From: Maylandia zebra
Lineage: Eukaryota > Chordata > Actinopteri > Cichliformes > Cichlidae
Assembly: GCF_041146795.1 (NCBI RefSeq)
Contig: NC_135185.1
Location: forward strand, 30,306,529-30,370,528
Direction of reading: 5' to 3'
DNA length: 64,000 bases
Shown: positions 1 to 13,300 of the stretch, piece after piece
How the letters are laid out: every line of letters starts with the position of its first letter
Numbering within the stretch: position 1 is the stretch's first letter
Position numbers and translations under genes: made by a program
The notes under the pieces: model-generated
What the model was told of the DNA's origin: nothing
The model's database searches: none
Seen by the model: the letters and a program-made list of their open reading frames with translations, nothing else

Positions 1-660
1 CATATACTGCTTTGAGTTCATTTTTCTTTTCCCTCTTGGAACAATTATGCACACACTTGAAAGAAGAAGACTGTTTTTCAGCTGCCATGTGGATGTTAGT
101 TCAACAAACAGTGCTCAGCTAGAGGACAATCTCAGCTTTGTGTTTGTCCACACATAAGCGTTTCACATGATAACTGCCCATTTATAGAAATGGACTTAAT
201 GTTTTACTTTATATGAGGGTCTTGGTCTCAAAAATCGTGGGTTCCTCATCTGATTTATGAGTGACACCACGTGTTTAACATTTAAATCCATTTTGGGGAG
301 GGCTGTCTCCTGCTCCATCTTCTAAAATAAACACAGGGGAAAAGAAAGAGACACAAGCAGTGACCCCTGAAGACAGCAACAGTGAATCTAGAAATTCTGG
401 ATGCCTGAAAGCTTCATCTATATTAACACTATGAAACCCCCCTCCCCCCTCCCCCAGAAAAACCCCCCAACAACCTACTATTGAATTTTAGTTTACGCAT
501 AAACAGCGTATGAAAGCACAGAAAATCGCTTATTTTAAGCAACAAACTCCTCTAAAAATCATTATACATGTTAATGACACTCCATGTGTGAGAGAGAAAG
601 AGAAACACACACACACCAAAAAAAAAAAAAAGTGGAGAGGGGAGTGGGCGGTGTTTACCC
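1..660. other. 5' flank of dll4, no gene seen
   Basis: No coding exon is supported here. It is AT-rich, with a polypyrimidine C-rich tract near 437-455 and an A-run near 618-630. A GC-box-like stretch around 640-652 lies just upstream of the TATA box of dll4, so the right end is best read as proximal promoter. Confidence 0.6.
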
Positions 661-720
661 ACTGACATTGTCTGTAACGGCGTATAAAAACTGAGGAGGG
701 ACGTCAAGCATCCTTCACTG
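636..720 (+). promoter_or_regulatory. dll4: dll4 core promoter with TATA box
   Basis: A TATAAAA box lies at 683-689, with a GGGCGG-type GC box at about 645-651. This predicts a transcription start near 710-718 and a leader of about 390 bases before the ATG at 1103. The leader holds several upstream ATGs (730, 738, 822, 826). The TATA box is seen; the start site is inferred, and a leader intron cannot be excluded. Confidence 0.55.
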
Positions 721-1102
721 GGAGTCACTATGCGCTGATGCTCCGCCACATGCCCGCATCACTGTTGGCAAAACAAGGCTCACATCAGCACAGCAAACTC
801 AAACAACAACTAACCGGCACGATGGATGGGCAACATAAAGACCGCAGAATGAGTCACTTGTGGATATTGACGTTACTGATATTTGTCTAACCTCAAGCAC
901 ACGGATAACTCGGTCTTTTCCCAACTTCTTCTTCTGGATACTGATTGTGGAGCTGGATCTTGTCCTACAGGCTTTGGAGGAAAAGAAAAGGATTCTATTT
1001 ATTCTGATCACTTTATTTTATCATCACTGCATTTTTGGAATAGGAGCGTCTTTTTGTGGGAGGACAAACTGTTTTTTAAGGATACGCACATAAAACTAAA
1101 GG

Positions 1103-4100
1103 ATGGCCGTTTGGTTCACATCTGTCCTCGCAATAGTTATTACAGTATCTACTCAGGTATTTTTGTTTTTTAAATCTTTGCGTTTATATTTTGGGAAAAA
1201 TGTATTTTTCTGTGCTCACTCTTCATTTCCTTCTAGGTTTTCGGAACGGGTGTGTTCGAGATAGAGCTGAATCATTTTCAGAACACGAAAGGTTTGCTGG
1301 CAAATGGGCTTAGCTGCGGCATGAGTGGCTGCAGGACTTATTTCAAGGTTTGTTTGAAGAATTTCCAGAAGGAGGTGTCTCCTGGAAACTGCATATTTGC
1401 CAACGCCAGCACACCTATTCTGGGCACCGACTCCTTCAGCATCCGGCCGGACGCCAGGCTACGCCTGCCGCTCAACTTCACCTGGCCGGTAAGAGCACCT
1501 GTCCTGTCGGGCGCACTCGTCTGACGCTTTTACGCAGAAACCAAACCAAATCTACACGTTTAAAAATGCGCTCTTCACAGCTGATAAGTGCTGAAAAATG
1601 CTTCTACCAAACAACACTCTGAAATGTATTTTGCATATAGTACTTAGCTTTTGTCACACCAATTAAATGCAACGTTTTTGTGCCATTTAAACTACGCTTA
1701 AGGGTCAGAGGACTTGTTTTATCCTTTGCCTAAAACTGAGTCTGCGTTCAACTATGTGAACTCATGTAGGACACAATCCAGTCCCTATATCTGTTGCCGG
1801 GATCATTTGAATTAAGTGCAACTGCTTTCTTTTATATATATGTAAAGTGTTGTGCCCCAAACCCCGTTTCATCCAAACAAAGCTAAAGATATGAGATCTT
1901 CAGGTTGTTTTGTGACCATTGTTTCCCTCATTTGTCCCCACAGGGTGCTTTCTCCTTAGTTATTGAAGCCTGGAATTCTCCTGCAGCGGAGCAGCCCGGA
2001 GGTGAGGAGATGTTTATTGGGTTTTCGCCACTAGAGGGAGGCATTGTGGGTGTAACTTGCTTTACTTGTTACTGAAAAGTCCGCTTTTATCAGAAACGTG
2101 ATGAACGTATGAAGTGCTGGCAAACGCATCTGGTGTTTCAGCGTCATGGGTTCGTGTTTGTTAGGATGTCATGAGTCACACGACAATCCTTTGCAATCAA
2201 ATCTCGCCAAACACAATCGTACTTCCCTTGATTTATTTTTGGCAGGCATGGGAAAGTGTACATCGCTTAAATGAGAATTTGAACCCTTGCCAAAAGTCCC
2301 ATGACAGGCTTTTCCTGGATTTTACACCTTTTTTTTCCTTTTTTCTTTTCTTTTTAATCTCTGTGAACGCAGCGCGTAATGGCGAGAAGTGACGGCAAGG
2401 GGAATTTGAGGAGGCCTTTTAAGTATGCCTCTTAAATTGTGTATCGTGTTAAAATTTATAATTGTTAGATGTGTTAACGTCATAGAGCAGCCTAAATTTT
2501 AAACAGTCTCTCATGTGAGCCAGTTTGTGGCCTAAATAGGATTAAATGTTTTTTTCTGTTTTATTCACAGATACCACCAACCCCGAATTCTTGATTAGTT
2601 ATTTTACCATCCAAAGGCAGTTGGGAATAGGGCGTGAGTGGTCCAAGGATGTGCTCAGCGGGAGGCAGACGGAGCTACGTTACTCATACCGGTTCATCTG
2701 CAATGAAAATTACTACGGGGCCACTTGTTCCAAAAGATGCGCTCCAAGAGACGACCGTTTTGGCCACTTCACCTGCAAGCCTGATGGGGAAGAAGCCTGT
2801 CTGCCGGGATGGAGGGGAGAATACTGCCAAGAACGTAAGCAAGAGTGAAGACACCATATGGGCACTTTTCTTTGTTTGTATAAAAGGTCATGAGTCAGAT
2901 TTCAGGAAGGCTGCTTGCGCATTAGTCCTAAATGGAGCAAAAAACACAGGCCATTAACAGCTTTATATTAGGTAGTTACAAAGGAAGATAAGGGAGGTTC
3001 TGTACATTTGTTTTTCTCTCAATCCTTCCAATTTTTCTTTTTCTTGACTTCATTTGGCCCATATTAAATGACCTGTTAAGCCACATGATCACAGGTGTGC
3101 GTGGGACGCGAGGAAGCAGGGCACAATTTGCGCACAAGTGAGGTTCAGGTGAAATCTGACGACAACTAACTTGATGCTGCTTTCTTTCTGGGCGCGTGAG
3201 ATTTAATCCAGGGCGGTGGTCGCTCGGCAGCACGCGTCGGGGTTAATCGCGGCATTATCGCCCGCCACGCGCCACTAAATTGCAGGCCCTATTGTGGAGG
3301 CGGTGTGGGGCGGCAGCTGCACACGGGGCTCGAACAGTGCGCCCGTAACAATGGGGCAGCTGTCCTGCTCCCCCCCCCCCCCCTTTTCTTTCTTTTTTTT
3401 TAGAGCAAACATCTGCTCCGCTCTAACCAACAGTGCAAAAAATAAATTAATGAAAAATTAAAAATCATGCAAAGTCAGTGTGCCTCGCGACACTCAACAG
3501 GAAATCGTTTTTATTGATACACCAGCGAGTAAAATAAATAAATAAATACTGTTTTAATAATTGCCTAATAAGTTAATAACACTAAATTATCCCCCCCCTC
3601 TCTCTCAGCAATCTGTCTTGAAGGCTGCAATGAAAGGAACGGAAACTGCACATTACCTGGAGAGTGCAAGTGAGTATTCACTTTGGTTTGGTGTCCCTCC
3701 ACAATTAGCCAACGAAAAGGGTAAATAAAAGTCAACCCTAGTCATGAGAAATATAAAGTATTCAAAGCACAAGGGGACCTTTTTTCACTATTGTTCCCCT
3801 TTTGTCAGGCTTGTTGTAGCTCTTGTATGTGAGTGAGCAGATGAAAGTTGATTTGTGTGTGATCCAGCTATTATATTTTGTGTGAACAGATGCAGACAGG
3901 GCTGGCAGGGTCTCTTTTGTGATGTGTGTAAAATCCACCCGTCCTGTAAACACGGTACCTGTAAAGAGGCTTGGCAGTGCAATTGCAAAGAAGGCTGGGG
4001 GGGCATCTTCTGTGACCAAGGTGAGTGAATTAGAAAGCGACTCCAGACGTCTTTGTCTCAAAGGATAATGCAAAAAGCAGAAAATGTCTGGCTCATTTGA

Positions 4101-5942
4101 TGCAATCCCTCCTTTTGGTTCCAGTAATCACGTTTTCTCCTGTTTGTTTACAGACCTGAACTACTGCACCCACCATAAACCCTGCGCAAACGGGGCCACG
4201 TGCTTGAACACAGGCCAGGGCAGCTACACCTGCACCTGCCTGCCAGGCTTCACCGGGGTTAACTGCGACTCGGAGGTCAGGGAATGTGACAGGCAGACCT
4301 GCCACAACGGAGGTCGCTGCCTGGTGAGTCCGGAAGTCTCTCTCTCTCCTTTCCCACAACACAGGCTTTCCTGTTTTTGTTTTTGCCTCCGTCTATCTGC
4401 TTGTCCAGGAGGATGCTATCGATTGTCAAGTCAGTGGGTGACCCAGTTCACAGACGATGTACTGTAAATAGAATTTGGTCTAAGGATAATGGGGTTTGTT
4501 GGGGCAGTCGTGAACAGGATGTGATAAAAAACGTCTGACACGGAGGGTTTTTTAAAAAAAAACCTTATATCTTTTCTCCTGCAGGACTCTGAGGATGGGT
4601 ATAGGTGTGAGTGTCCGCAGGGATTCGAAGGACAACACTGTGAACACAGGGTGCTCACTTGTGCAGACAAACCATGCTTCCAAGGTGGCACATGCCAAGA
4701 GAAAGATAATGGCCGTAGTTACACATGCGAGTGTCCACCAGGATACACTGGACTTAACTGTGAGAAGAAAGTGGACAAATGTACCTCACTGCAATGCACC
4801 AATGGTAAGAGACCAGACGCACATCACTGCAAAAGCATGTATGGTGCTGTATTTCTACATCAGCAGTAATCAATAATGATGGTGTTTTTTGCACAGGTGG
4901 ACACTGCGTGGTCCGCGGTAACCTCCGAGTGTGCAGCTGTCGCTCAGGTTTCACGGGACCGCGCTGCGAGATCAATGTCGACGAGTGCGCCGCAAACCCC
5001 TGCGCAAACGGCTCCACCTGCATAGATCGCATCAACGACTACACCTGCACCTGTCCCCTAGGGTATACAGGCCGCCACTGCGACAAGCCCACAGACTACT
5101 GTGCTTCTCAACCCTGCCTCAATGGAGGGACTTGCACCACAGGAGCCAAAGGCCAGTCCACCTGCATCTGCCCGGCCCATTACAGCGGCCCTCAGTGCCA
5201 GTTCAACAGTGAGCATCAAGCCAACACCCCCAGCCCCACAATAAGCTGGGAGTCCAGTGAGAAGCAAAAGTTGGTAGCCATCGTTTTGGGTGTGGGCGTA
5301 GTGGCTGCTCTGTTGCTTTTGTGCATGGCAGTGGCAGTGATGGGGCACATCAAGAAGCAGAAGGATAAGGAGCAGGACTCGGACACCATGAACAACCTCT
5401 CCAAGGTTGACCTTCAGAAGGAGAACCTCATCTCTACTCTAGAGCTCAAGAACACCAATAAAAAGTTTGAATTGGAGGTGGACTGTCCCAGGGAAAAGTC
5501 TAATCACAAATGCATCAACCACTACCACCTGGACTATAAACCCTCCGCGAGGTACAAGGATGAACTGTCCCTTGTGGACAAAGATGAAAACTGTGAAAAG
5601 TCAATAGAAGACACGAAACATTTAAGTAGAATGTACAGGTAGGTGGATGAGAAGAGATGCATATGTTGACTTATACCACCATGCACTGTTTTTGTGCCGT
5701 GTGCCTGACATGTTGTGTCTTTACAGTGAGAGACCAGAGTGTAGAATATCTACAATAAGTTCTTCTGGAGATTCAATGTACCAGTCTGTCTTTGTAATAG
5801 CAGAAGAGAAAAATGAATGCATCATTGCAACTGAGGTAAATCTATTTACTTGTTCCAGCCCTTTAATAACTGGTCATTTAGATCTTGCAGGTGTTGCTGT
5901 GATTGTCACTAAATGTTTGGACTCTGTCTCTTTCAGGTATAA
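1103..5942 (+). CDS. dll4: Delta-like protein 4 (Notch ligand), 11 coding exons
   Basis: Type I membrane ligand that activates Notch on neighbouring cells, chiefly in endothelium and arterial specification. Coding exons, all with GT-AG borders and compatible phases: 1103-1156, 1237-1488, 1944-2001, 2571-2834, 3609-3669, 3890-4020, 4154-4323, 4585-4804, 4897-5638, 5727-5835, 5937-5942. They encode 688 aa, against 685 in human DLL4. Order: signal peptide (about 1-18), MNNL domain (about 19-120), DSL domain (about 163-207, core [11 protein letters not shown]), eight EGF repeats (EGF7 begins VDECAANPC, calcium-binding type), transmembrane segment (about 529-552, [20 protein letters not shown]), and a 136-aa tail ending in the PDZ ligand ATEV. 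The tail motifs MNNLS, LKNTN and [10 protein letters not shown] match DLL4 rather than deltaC or deltaD. The start is the ATG after AAAGG, with good context and directly before the signal peptide. The final Val and stop lie in a separate 6-base coding exon; exon 10 otherwise reads on into the intron. Confidence 0.96.
2181..2254 (+). promoter_or_regulatory. dll4: candidate arterial enhancer in dll4 intron 3
   Basis: Intron 3 (2002-2570) holds two SOX-like sites (ACAATCC at 2183-2189, ACAATCG at 2213-2219), an ETS core (ACTTCC at 2221-2226, GGAAGT on the other strand) and an RBPJ-like CATGGGAA at 2247-2254, all within 74 bases. The mammalian Dll4 intron-3 enhancer is known to depend on SOXF and RBPJ with ETS input, and this is the equivalent intron. 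The motifs are seen; enhancer activity is inferred. Confidence 0.45.
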
Positions 5943-7110
5943 TAAATTGAATATATTATTCATCGTCAACATTGGATTTCTTGTGGACTGTTTACAAGTG
6001 TGGAAAGACTGGGATTTATTTAAACGCAAGTTGCTGCTCTTGAAAACTTGATAACTGGATAGAGCTTGTGTGCTCTCTGAATGCAATAGAAGTAAAGCTA
6101 CTAATCTATGTGCGAATGTAAAGACTGGGATTTCTTTTTTTTTTTAAAAAGGGAAATAATGAGCCAATCAGGCTTGCTCTCGCAACCTCGTCCGCTCTGT
6201 TCAAGTTCCTCCGAGGGCAACGGGCCAAGATGCGTGTGCCCGCATGCTGAGTGGAAGAAGCGGGCTATCCCGATGGACGCTTTCCATCTTATTGCAGTAA
6301 TCGGCAATCAAACAAATCAACTCACCGCCAACGGGAATGTGGATGGAGCCGGCTTTTTTTCCATTTCATCTGACCTGCGACGCGCTATGCAAACAAAAAC
6401 CAGCATTGTGCTAAAGAAGAAAAGAAAAAGGGACTGAAAAAAAGAAAACTACTGAAAACGGTTCATTTTTGAGAGATGTTTAGGATTATCGTTTGAAAAT
6501 TCAATCCGTTTTATAAAGAATGTATTCAGCCTTGATCACAAAGCCTTATACCCCCTTTTTTAAAGGGAATTGTTGTGCCCTGCTTATCTTGATTTCTTTG
6601 TGTGTGAAAGATCAAATGATGCAATATGCTAAAGCGCCGTGCAGGGAAAACTCATAATAAGGCCTTGTTTTACTTTATGCAAAATCCCCCTTAAATCAAG
6701 ACAAAGAAATACATGTTGTGACTATCGTACCGAGAACGCCTTTAATGGAAATTACTGAATCAATAATGTTATTTTGTAAGATTAGTATTTCATTAGTAAT
6801 TTAAGTATATGAAGCACTGATTTTTCTCTTTCTATGTTTTATAAGATTATTTTGTATATAGTGTATATTTATATGTTGAGATTAGAAGTATGACTTGTAC
6901 ATCTGTTTTTAAGTTGATGCCTCGCAAAGGTGAATATATTTTTAAAGTGTTTTTGTTTTGGTGTTTTTATTGTATTGTTATTATTTTTGCTATGAAAAGA
7001 AACAAGAACTACATATCTGGTACACTGTTTGTTTGTCGGTCTTCGTCGGTTGAGTGTCCATCTGGTCGAATAGAGATCCTAAATTAAATGTTGGAATCAT
7101 CTAGAAGCTT
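5943..7110 (+). other. dll4: dll4 3'UTR
   Basis: AT-rich sequence after the TAA at 5940-5942, with TATTTATA and TGTATATA elements around 6850-6950. An ATTAAA poly(A) signal at 7083-7088 is followed by a GT-rich stretch, giving a likely cleavage site near 7105. No coding exon is seen; open frames near 6108-6437 have no recognisable domain. Confidence 0.55.
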
Positions 7111-7292
7111 TATTTGTGTCGCCTGGTGTGAAAGTGACGTCATTGTCTATAGATGCAGTAATATTTGGCCTGGTAGCTTCTTCTGATGATACTATGTCTA
7201 TGAGATCTGTGTCTGCGTGATATGAAATCATTGTGCTAGCAATCATTCAGTGGGCAGCATTGTAATTGGCAGGAAATGTAAGAAAATACTCA

Positions 7293-8180
<888 letters not shown>

Positions 8181-8188
8181 CAAAAGAG

Positions 8189-8398
8189 CCCCGCCCCTTC
8201 TATTTAATTGGCCAAGGTCGTGTCTCTCTGACGTACTTTGATCAACAAATACACATGTGTGCACGTCGGTATACTAAGGAGGAATGGACAGTATTTGCAT
8301 TTTGATGACACTGACTAATTACTGATGTAATGATCATTGTGACGTGAAAGATGGTTCCTCCTTTCAGCGCTTTATTTATCTATATATCTATATATAGG
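8189..8398 (+). promoter_or_regulatory. chac1: chac1 promoter with ATF4/CRE-like elements
   Basis: In order: GC box CCCCGCCCC (8189-8197), inverted CCAAT box ATTGGCC (8207-8213), TGATGTAAT (8323-8331), which fits the C/EBP-ATF response consensus TGATGNAAN, CRE-like TGACGTGA (8340-8347), and TATATATAGG near 8389-8398. Human CHAC1 is a well-known ATF4/CHOP target induced by amino-acid and ER stress, so the spacing (response element about 65 bases before TATA) suggests the same control here. The sites are seen; the regulation is inferred. Confidence 0.6.
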
Positions 8399-8509
8399 AG
8401 CAGCCTGATGTATGAGACTCTATGAGGTCGTAGAAGACTGGAAATAACATCGAGCAGCTACTTGTGGACTTTTGTTTTTTCTCTTCCCAAACGAAGTTAA
8501 GTGCCTACA

Positions 8510-9946
8510 ATGAAACCTCAGGACATTATAAAGGAAAAGAGCAGCCTGTGGATATTTGGCTATGGCTCCCTAGTGTGGAAACCCGATTTTGAACACAAGA
8601 GAAGAAAAATAGGGTACATTAGAGGATACAAGAGACGGTTCTGGCACGGAGATGACTTTCATCGAGGGGACAAGGAAAAGGTGAGATTTGCAGCCACACC
8701 TGGAACACAAGTATTTCCTGCTGATTCTGATCCTTTAGGAGTTCGCTCGTGCATTTTTAGATGTAGGCTACAGTATGTTGTTGTGAAGTATGAAGCATTT
8801 TCTTGTTGGTTGTTGAGTTCTCACTGTCGGTGTTTTTGCTCTCTACAGCCAGCCAGAGTTGTCACACTAATAGCAGATGAGGAGGTGAGTGAACCACTTA
8901 AATATTGAATGTGTAAGTAAAGCAGTGGATTCAGAAATTCTATAACCCTTAAAAAGCAAAACTAAAACTAAAATATCTTAAAAATATCTTCTTCTTCTTT
9001 TTTTTTTAAATGTCAGCACAACAAGCCCGATGAGGCTGTGTTGTTTACTCAGACTGGAATGTCTGACTGTGAGTCACTGGTCTTCTCAGATGTATTGCAA
9101 TACAAGTGACAAATAAAAACAAATAACAAGTAATAACTCTGCTCAGAAAATAATTAGCTAACCGGCCAATCACACTAAAAGAACAACTTTGCTATTTTAA
9201 ACTTTCCACCTTTCTGATTATGAGTTTTTGTGTGATGTGTTGCAATAAACTGTAACTGTGGCGTGATAAACAGGGAAAATGTTAAACCCATTATTTACTG
9301 GTTGTCTACTGTTTGTTCTACTGTTTAATGTTCTAATTTCTATTAAATTCTGGCACTGGGTCAAGTAAAAACTGGACTTTAAATAACATCCTATAGGCTC
9401 AATCAATGTTGTTTGACAAACCAAAACACTGTAGTTTTATTTTTAGGTTTTTCTCTCTGAATATGTTCACAAAGTCAAGTCTTGCAAGTGTTGCAAGTGT
9501 GTCAACCTCCACCTGTTTGTACTCTGCAGGCTTGCACGTGGGGCGTGGCCTATGAAGTGACTGAGTGCCAGGTCGAAGCGTCTCTTCAGTATTTAAACAT
9601 GAGAGAGGTTGTCCAGGGCGGGTACATAACAGAGATGGTGGAATTCATTCCTAAAGACGGTCACGGTTCAGTGTTGTCCCTTGTTTACATCGCCACACCT
9701 GACAACCCCATCTACCTCGGGCCGGCCTCGGACGGGGAGATTGCCGCCCAGATTGCCATCTGCAGAGGCAACACCGGCCACAACATTGAGTACCTGGTCC
9801 GCCTTGCAGAATTTATGAGGCACCACTGTCCGGAGGTGGAGGATGAGCACCTTTTCTCTATCGAGACAGCTGTTTTGAACATTTTCAGCAACTGCAGAGA
9901 GCTCAGATCCAACGACAGGAAATCCCTGCTGCTGGAAGTTATATAA
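8510..9946 (+). CDS. chac1: Glutathione-specific gamma-glutamylcyclotransferase 1
   Basis: Cytosolic enzyme that splits glutathione into 5-oxoproline and Cys-Gly; human CHAC1 is pro-apoptotic and has been reported to block Notch maturation. Exons 8510-8680, 8849-8884 and 9530-9946 are all in phase 0 and encode 207 aa (human 222). The substrate-binding loop GYGSLVW is at residues 17-23 and the catalytic Glu is E95 in LNMREVVQGGY. RRFWHGDDFHRG, ARVVTL, CTWGVAYEV, YLGPAS and GHNIEYLVRLAEFM are further family blocks. The start chosen is the ATG at 8510 (MKPQDII); the open frame reaches a little further upstream but has no earlier ATG. The 36-base middle exon is typical of the gene. The neighbouring dll4 and rhov-like genes repeat the human 15q15 grouping. 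Confidence 0.96.
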
Positions 9947-10330
9947 AGAGTAAACTCCGCTTTTTATGAAAATAATTTTCATTTTAGTGGAAAAACAAAT
10001 GAAGTCTTGGTAAATATTTCAAGGGTAAATGGTGCTTTAAAAGGAAATACTTTATTTGGTTTCAACTAAAAGGGAGAAAACTATCTCATGTCACTCGGAA
10101 ATCTATGACATTCTCATCTCATCTCATTTTTCAACTGTTCACTTTAATATGCAGGCGACTCTCATTGTATTTCATATTGCACACAAAAATCAGCACGTCA
10201 TGTTTTTAAGATTCCACACTATCCACAGAGAAGGTCTGACATTTTTATGATATGTTATGATATTGTAACCTTGTTAATATTATGAAATGTTAATGCACAT
10301 TTTTTAAAATAAAGTTTTTGAATAAAAACA
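9947..10330 (+). other. chac1: chac1 3'UTR and poly(A) signal
   Basis: An AT-rich trailer follows the TAA. AATAAA at 10308-10313 is followed by a T-rich/GT stretch, so cleavage probably falls near 10330. Confidence 0.65.
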
Positions 10331-13300
10331 TACAAATCTGTATGAGAAAATTGTGTTCGGGATTTCCTTCCCTGTTTATCTAGTCTCATATACATCTCTT
10401 ATATTTTGTCCGTGCATACAGACCCTCCTGATTCATATTCCCACATCATATCGCCAAAGAAAGCCACCTCTGGCATTATGAAAGTGCTTAGTTTTCCTCA
10501 GAGAGCTGTTAAAAGCATGGGCCAAGAATCTTTAAGACACTCTTTTGTGAATTTATATTAAATTGGATGTAAGAAACTTCAAAGCCTCTCTATGCAGATT
10601 CTTGTGACTTATAGAATGCTTTAAAACTATTTTCCTTGCTGCTCCCAGTTTTATGCCTCTTAAATTGTTCCAAGCACAGTGGTTGGTCCAGCTTTAAAGG
10701 GTCATTTTTTAATTCAAGGCATTCCTCAAACACACAAAATGCATTAGCATCTCATTTTGTAAAACCTCATAAAGTCTTTTAACCGTCGTAAAGAAAACTG
10801 ACGGTGAAAAATAGCAAAATACTGATAAACATGGTGCAATGTTCAGTGGTGTTGGCGTTGGGAATAATCTGTTTACCAGAGTGCACATAAGCTATTATAG
10901 AGGACCCACAGTCCTTACAGTATAGAGGGAGCGTTAGGGGCTCTGCGGGCAGGTGGGGTGCAGATAGGGTTTCTTTCCCTGTCTGGGCTCCTTCCATGGA
11001 TAAACAAGCCACAGTTCTGTCGCACTGCTCTGCTTTCCTAGAACTCAGTCCCAAACTAGGTCAAAGGTTTAGAGCCATGAAAACAGCAGAGCAAAGAGAT
11101 CTCACATGCACAAAACATGTAAAACAGACAGAATATCCTCTCAGGTAGAAAAATCTGTAGAACTCATTACATAACTCTGTTCTCAGAGATAAAGGTTTCA
11201 GTGAAAGTACATTTCTGTCAATACAAGTGCAGGCTCTCCCTCGGACGAATTACTGAACCGTAAATTATGTTTTCCAAGTGCCAAAAAAGGTACATAACAA
11301 AGCAGTAAAGGCTGCATATTTTCACAGTTTGTTCAAGACTTTTAAGGTGTCATGTCAGCTGCTAGTCAGAATTTAGTCCTACAGAAAAGGAGATTAGGTA
11401 CAAATAATAATAATGAATAAGTCTTCAACTTATAAATGAACATATTTAGTGTATTCTGACATATCTGATTCTGTATCTGTCTTATTACGGTCACACGGGA
11501 TGAAGTTCTGGGTCCAAATCTTTGTGTGCCATTTATTCTCACCGAGCTTGGTCTGATTCTTTGGTTTCTTTGTTTCTGTTTCTAAGTGATTACCCCTGCG
11601 CCCAGCATGCACTTTCTATTGTTGTTACTATGCTTAATTTTTCCAGCATTACATTAAAGAACAAAAGTGTTCCTCGAGATTCAGCGCTGGTCTCTGTTAG
11701 GTACAAACCACTGTCCAAGGTACAACGATAGTACCTGAAAGAGCATCACCCAAATGATAAGCCGGGGTTGACCATACAGTGACCCAATAAGATACTGTTT
11801 GCAGAAAAACAGTAAAGTGAAGCGAGCTATCAGTGTTGTCTGAGACGTGGCGTTTTCATTAAAACTAATGAGATTATCCAGATAAACAAGACAGAGTCAT
11901 GTGTTTGTTAGTGGTTTTCTACACCCCATGTGGTCACATGTGGTACACAGAAACCTGGTACTGTGCAGTCCTGGTACAAGCTGTTCATGACAAAAATGTC
12001 AGATGACCGTGATGACTCAGAAAATATGAGTACTCGTTTCCCTTCAGTCCACGCCCAACATGCTTTTAATTTTTACTATTCATGAGTTTACTAAAGAAAG
12101 AGACGCTAAATGAATCGAGAGTTTCTGTTTGCACAGCATTCAGTTTCTTCTTTTTTTGATGAGATTTTATTCTTCTTCCAGTCTATTCTTCAACGTATAA
12201 GTAAGGCTGCACCTCTACTTCTTGCCATGTTAGGATTTGAAGACACTAATACCTGTTGGGTGCATCCTTCTCCAGCTGGCACAGCAGGCCTTTATCATAA
12301 AGTTCTTTCATTCTTGAGTTTTTATTCATTTTTGTGCTTGGTTAGGTTTAAGCATCAAAACTACTTGGGAAAAGTAGTTATTGTAGTATGTTGTAGGAGG
12401 GTTGTTTTCACAGTTAAGCTAAGGAAATAATGACACTGACATGGATCTGAGGTCTATTACAGGCTTTGGTCTAACGCTGGGCTGTACACCACCTGATCAG
12501 TTTTTCCATGCATTTAATTACAAAAACTCAAGACAGCCTGAGTCACACGAATCATCGGCAATCACACGCTGTGTGCTCAATCTAAAGTATAATTATGGGA
12601 GCTACGACGACTGGTAACAGATAACATTTAATGGACTGATAGCATTCAAAGCAGATGACTGCATGATTTACCGCTTACTGTGGCTATAACAATAAAGATA
12701 AGTCAGTCAATAAAACCTCTTTACCATACCAGTGTTTGGCAAAGTGCAGAGGAAATGTGAGACCTGGGATCAATATTCTTAGGAGGTAATTCTTCACCAA
12801 CATATGTGCAAACATCTCCATATGTCTGACATTTTGCATTATTTTTTTACTCTTAATTGCATTGCTATTTAAGCCCACAGAATTGGTTCTATGAAGCTTT
12901 TTCTTTTAATAAGTAAATTAAAAAGTAAAGTGCATATTTTGTGCTCCATGTGCATTGTGAACCACAATTTTAGGAAATTATGTTGTTAAAAAAGAGCCCT
13001 AGTTGTAAAGAACATTGACAATAACACAAAGAGACTGAGGTCATGTGCTCAGCATGTTCAAGCTGTTCTATCCACCACTACACAGAACAGTTGTCACATC
13101 CCTAAAAAAACACTGTTTCTTGTGTTTGGAGCCTCCACCTGCATGCTAATGTGTACTCAATCTGAACTCTTGACCTTGGTTTGGTCAGTCAATGGCTGAT
13201 GGTCATCTTGGAAATATGTTAAAGAGAAAGTGATTAGGCCGCTAATGGAGTCCATCCACTTTAGAGCCCTTGCCCTCTTACACTGGATGGTCAGCTCTGT

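Noticed and set aside
5836-6051. Extension of the Dll4 frame past GAG at 5835
   Set aside because: A donor GTAAAT follows GAG and the acceptor at 5936 restores the conserved ATEV-stop, so the extension is intron sequence.
8501-8509. Upstream start for chac1 at 8501
   Set aside because: The codon there is GTG, not ATG; the first ATG is at 8510 and matches the family start MKPQD.
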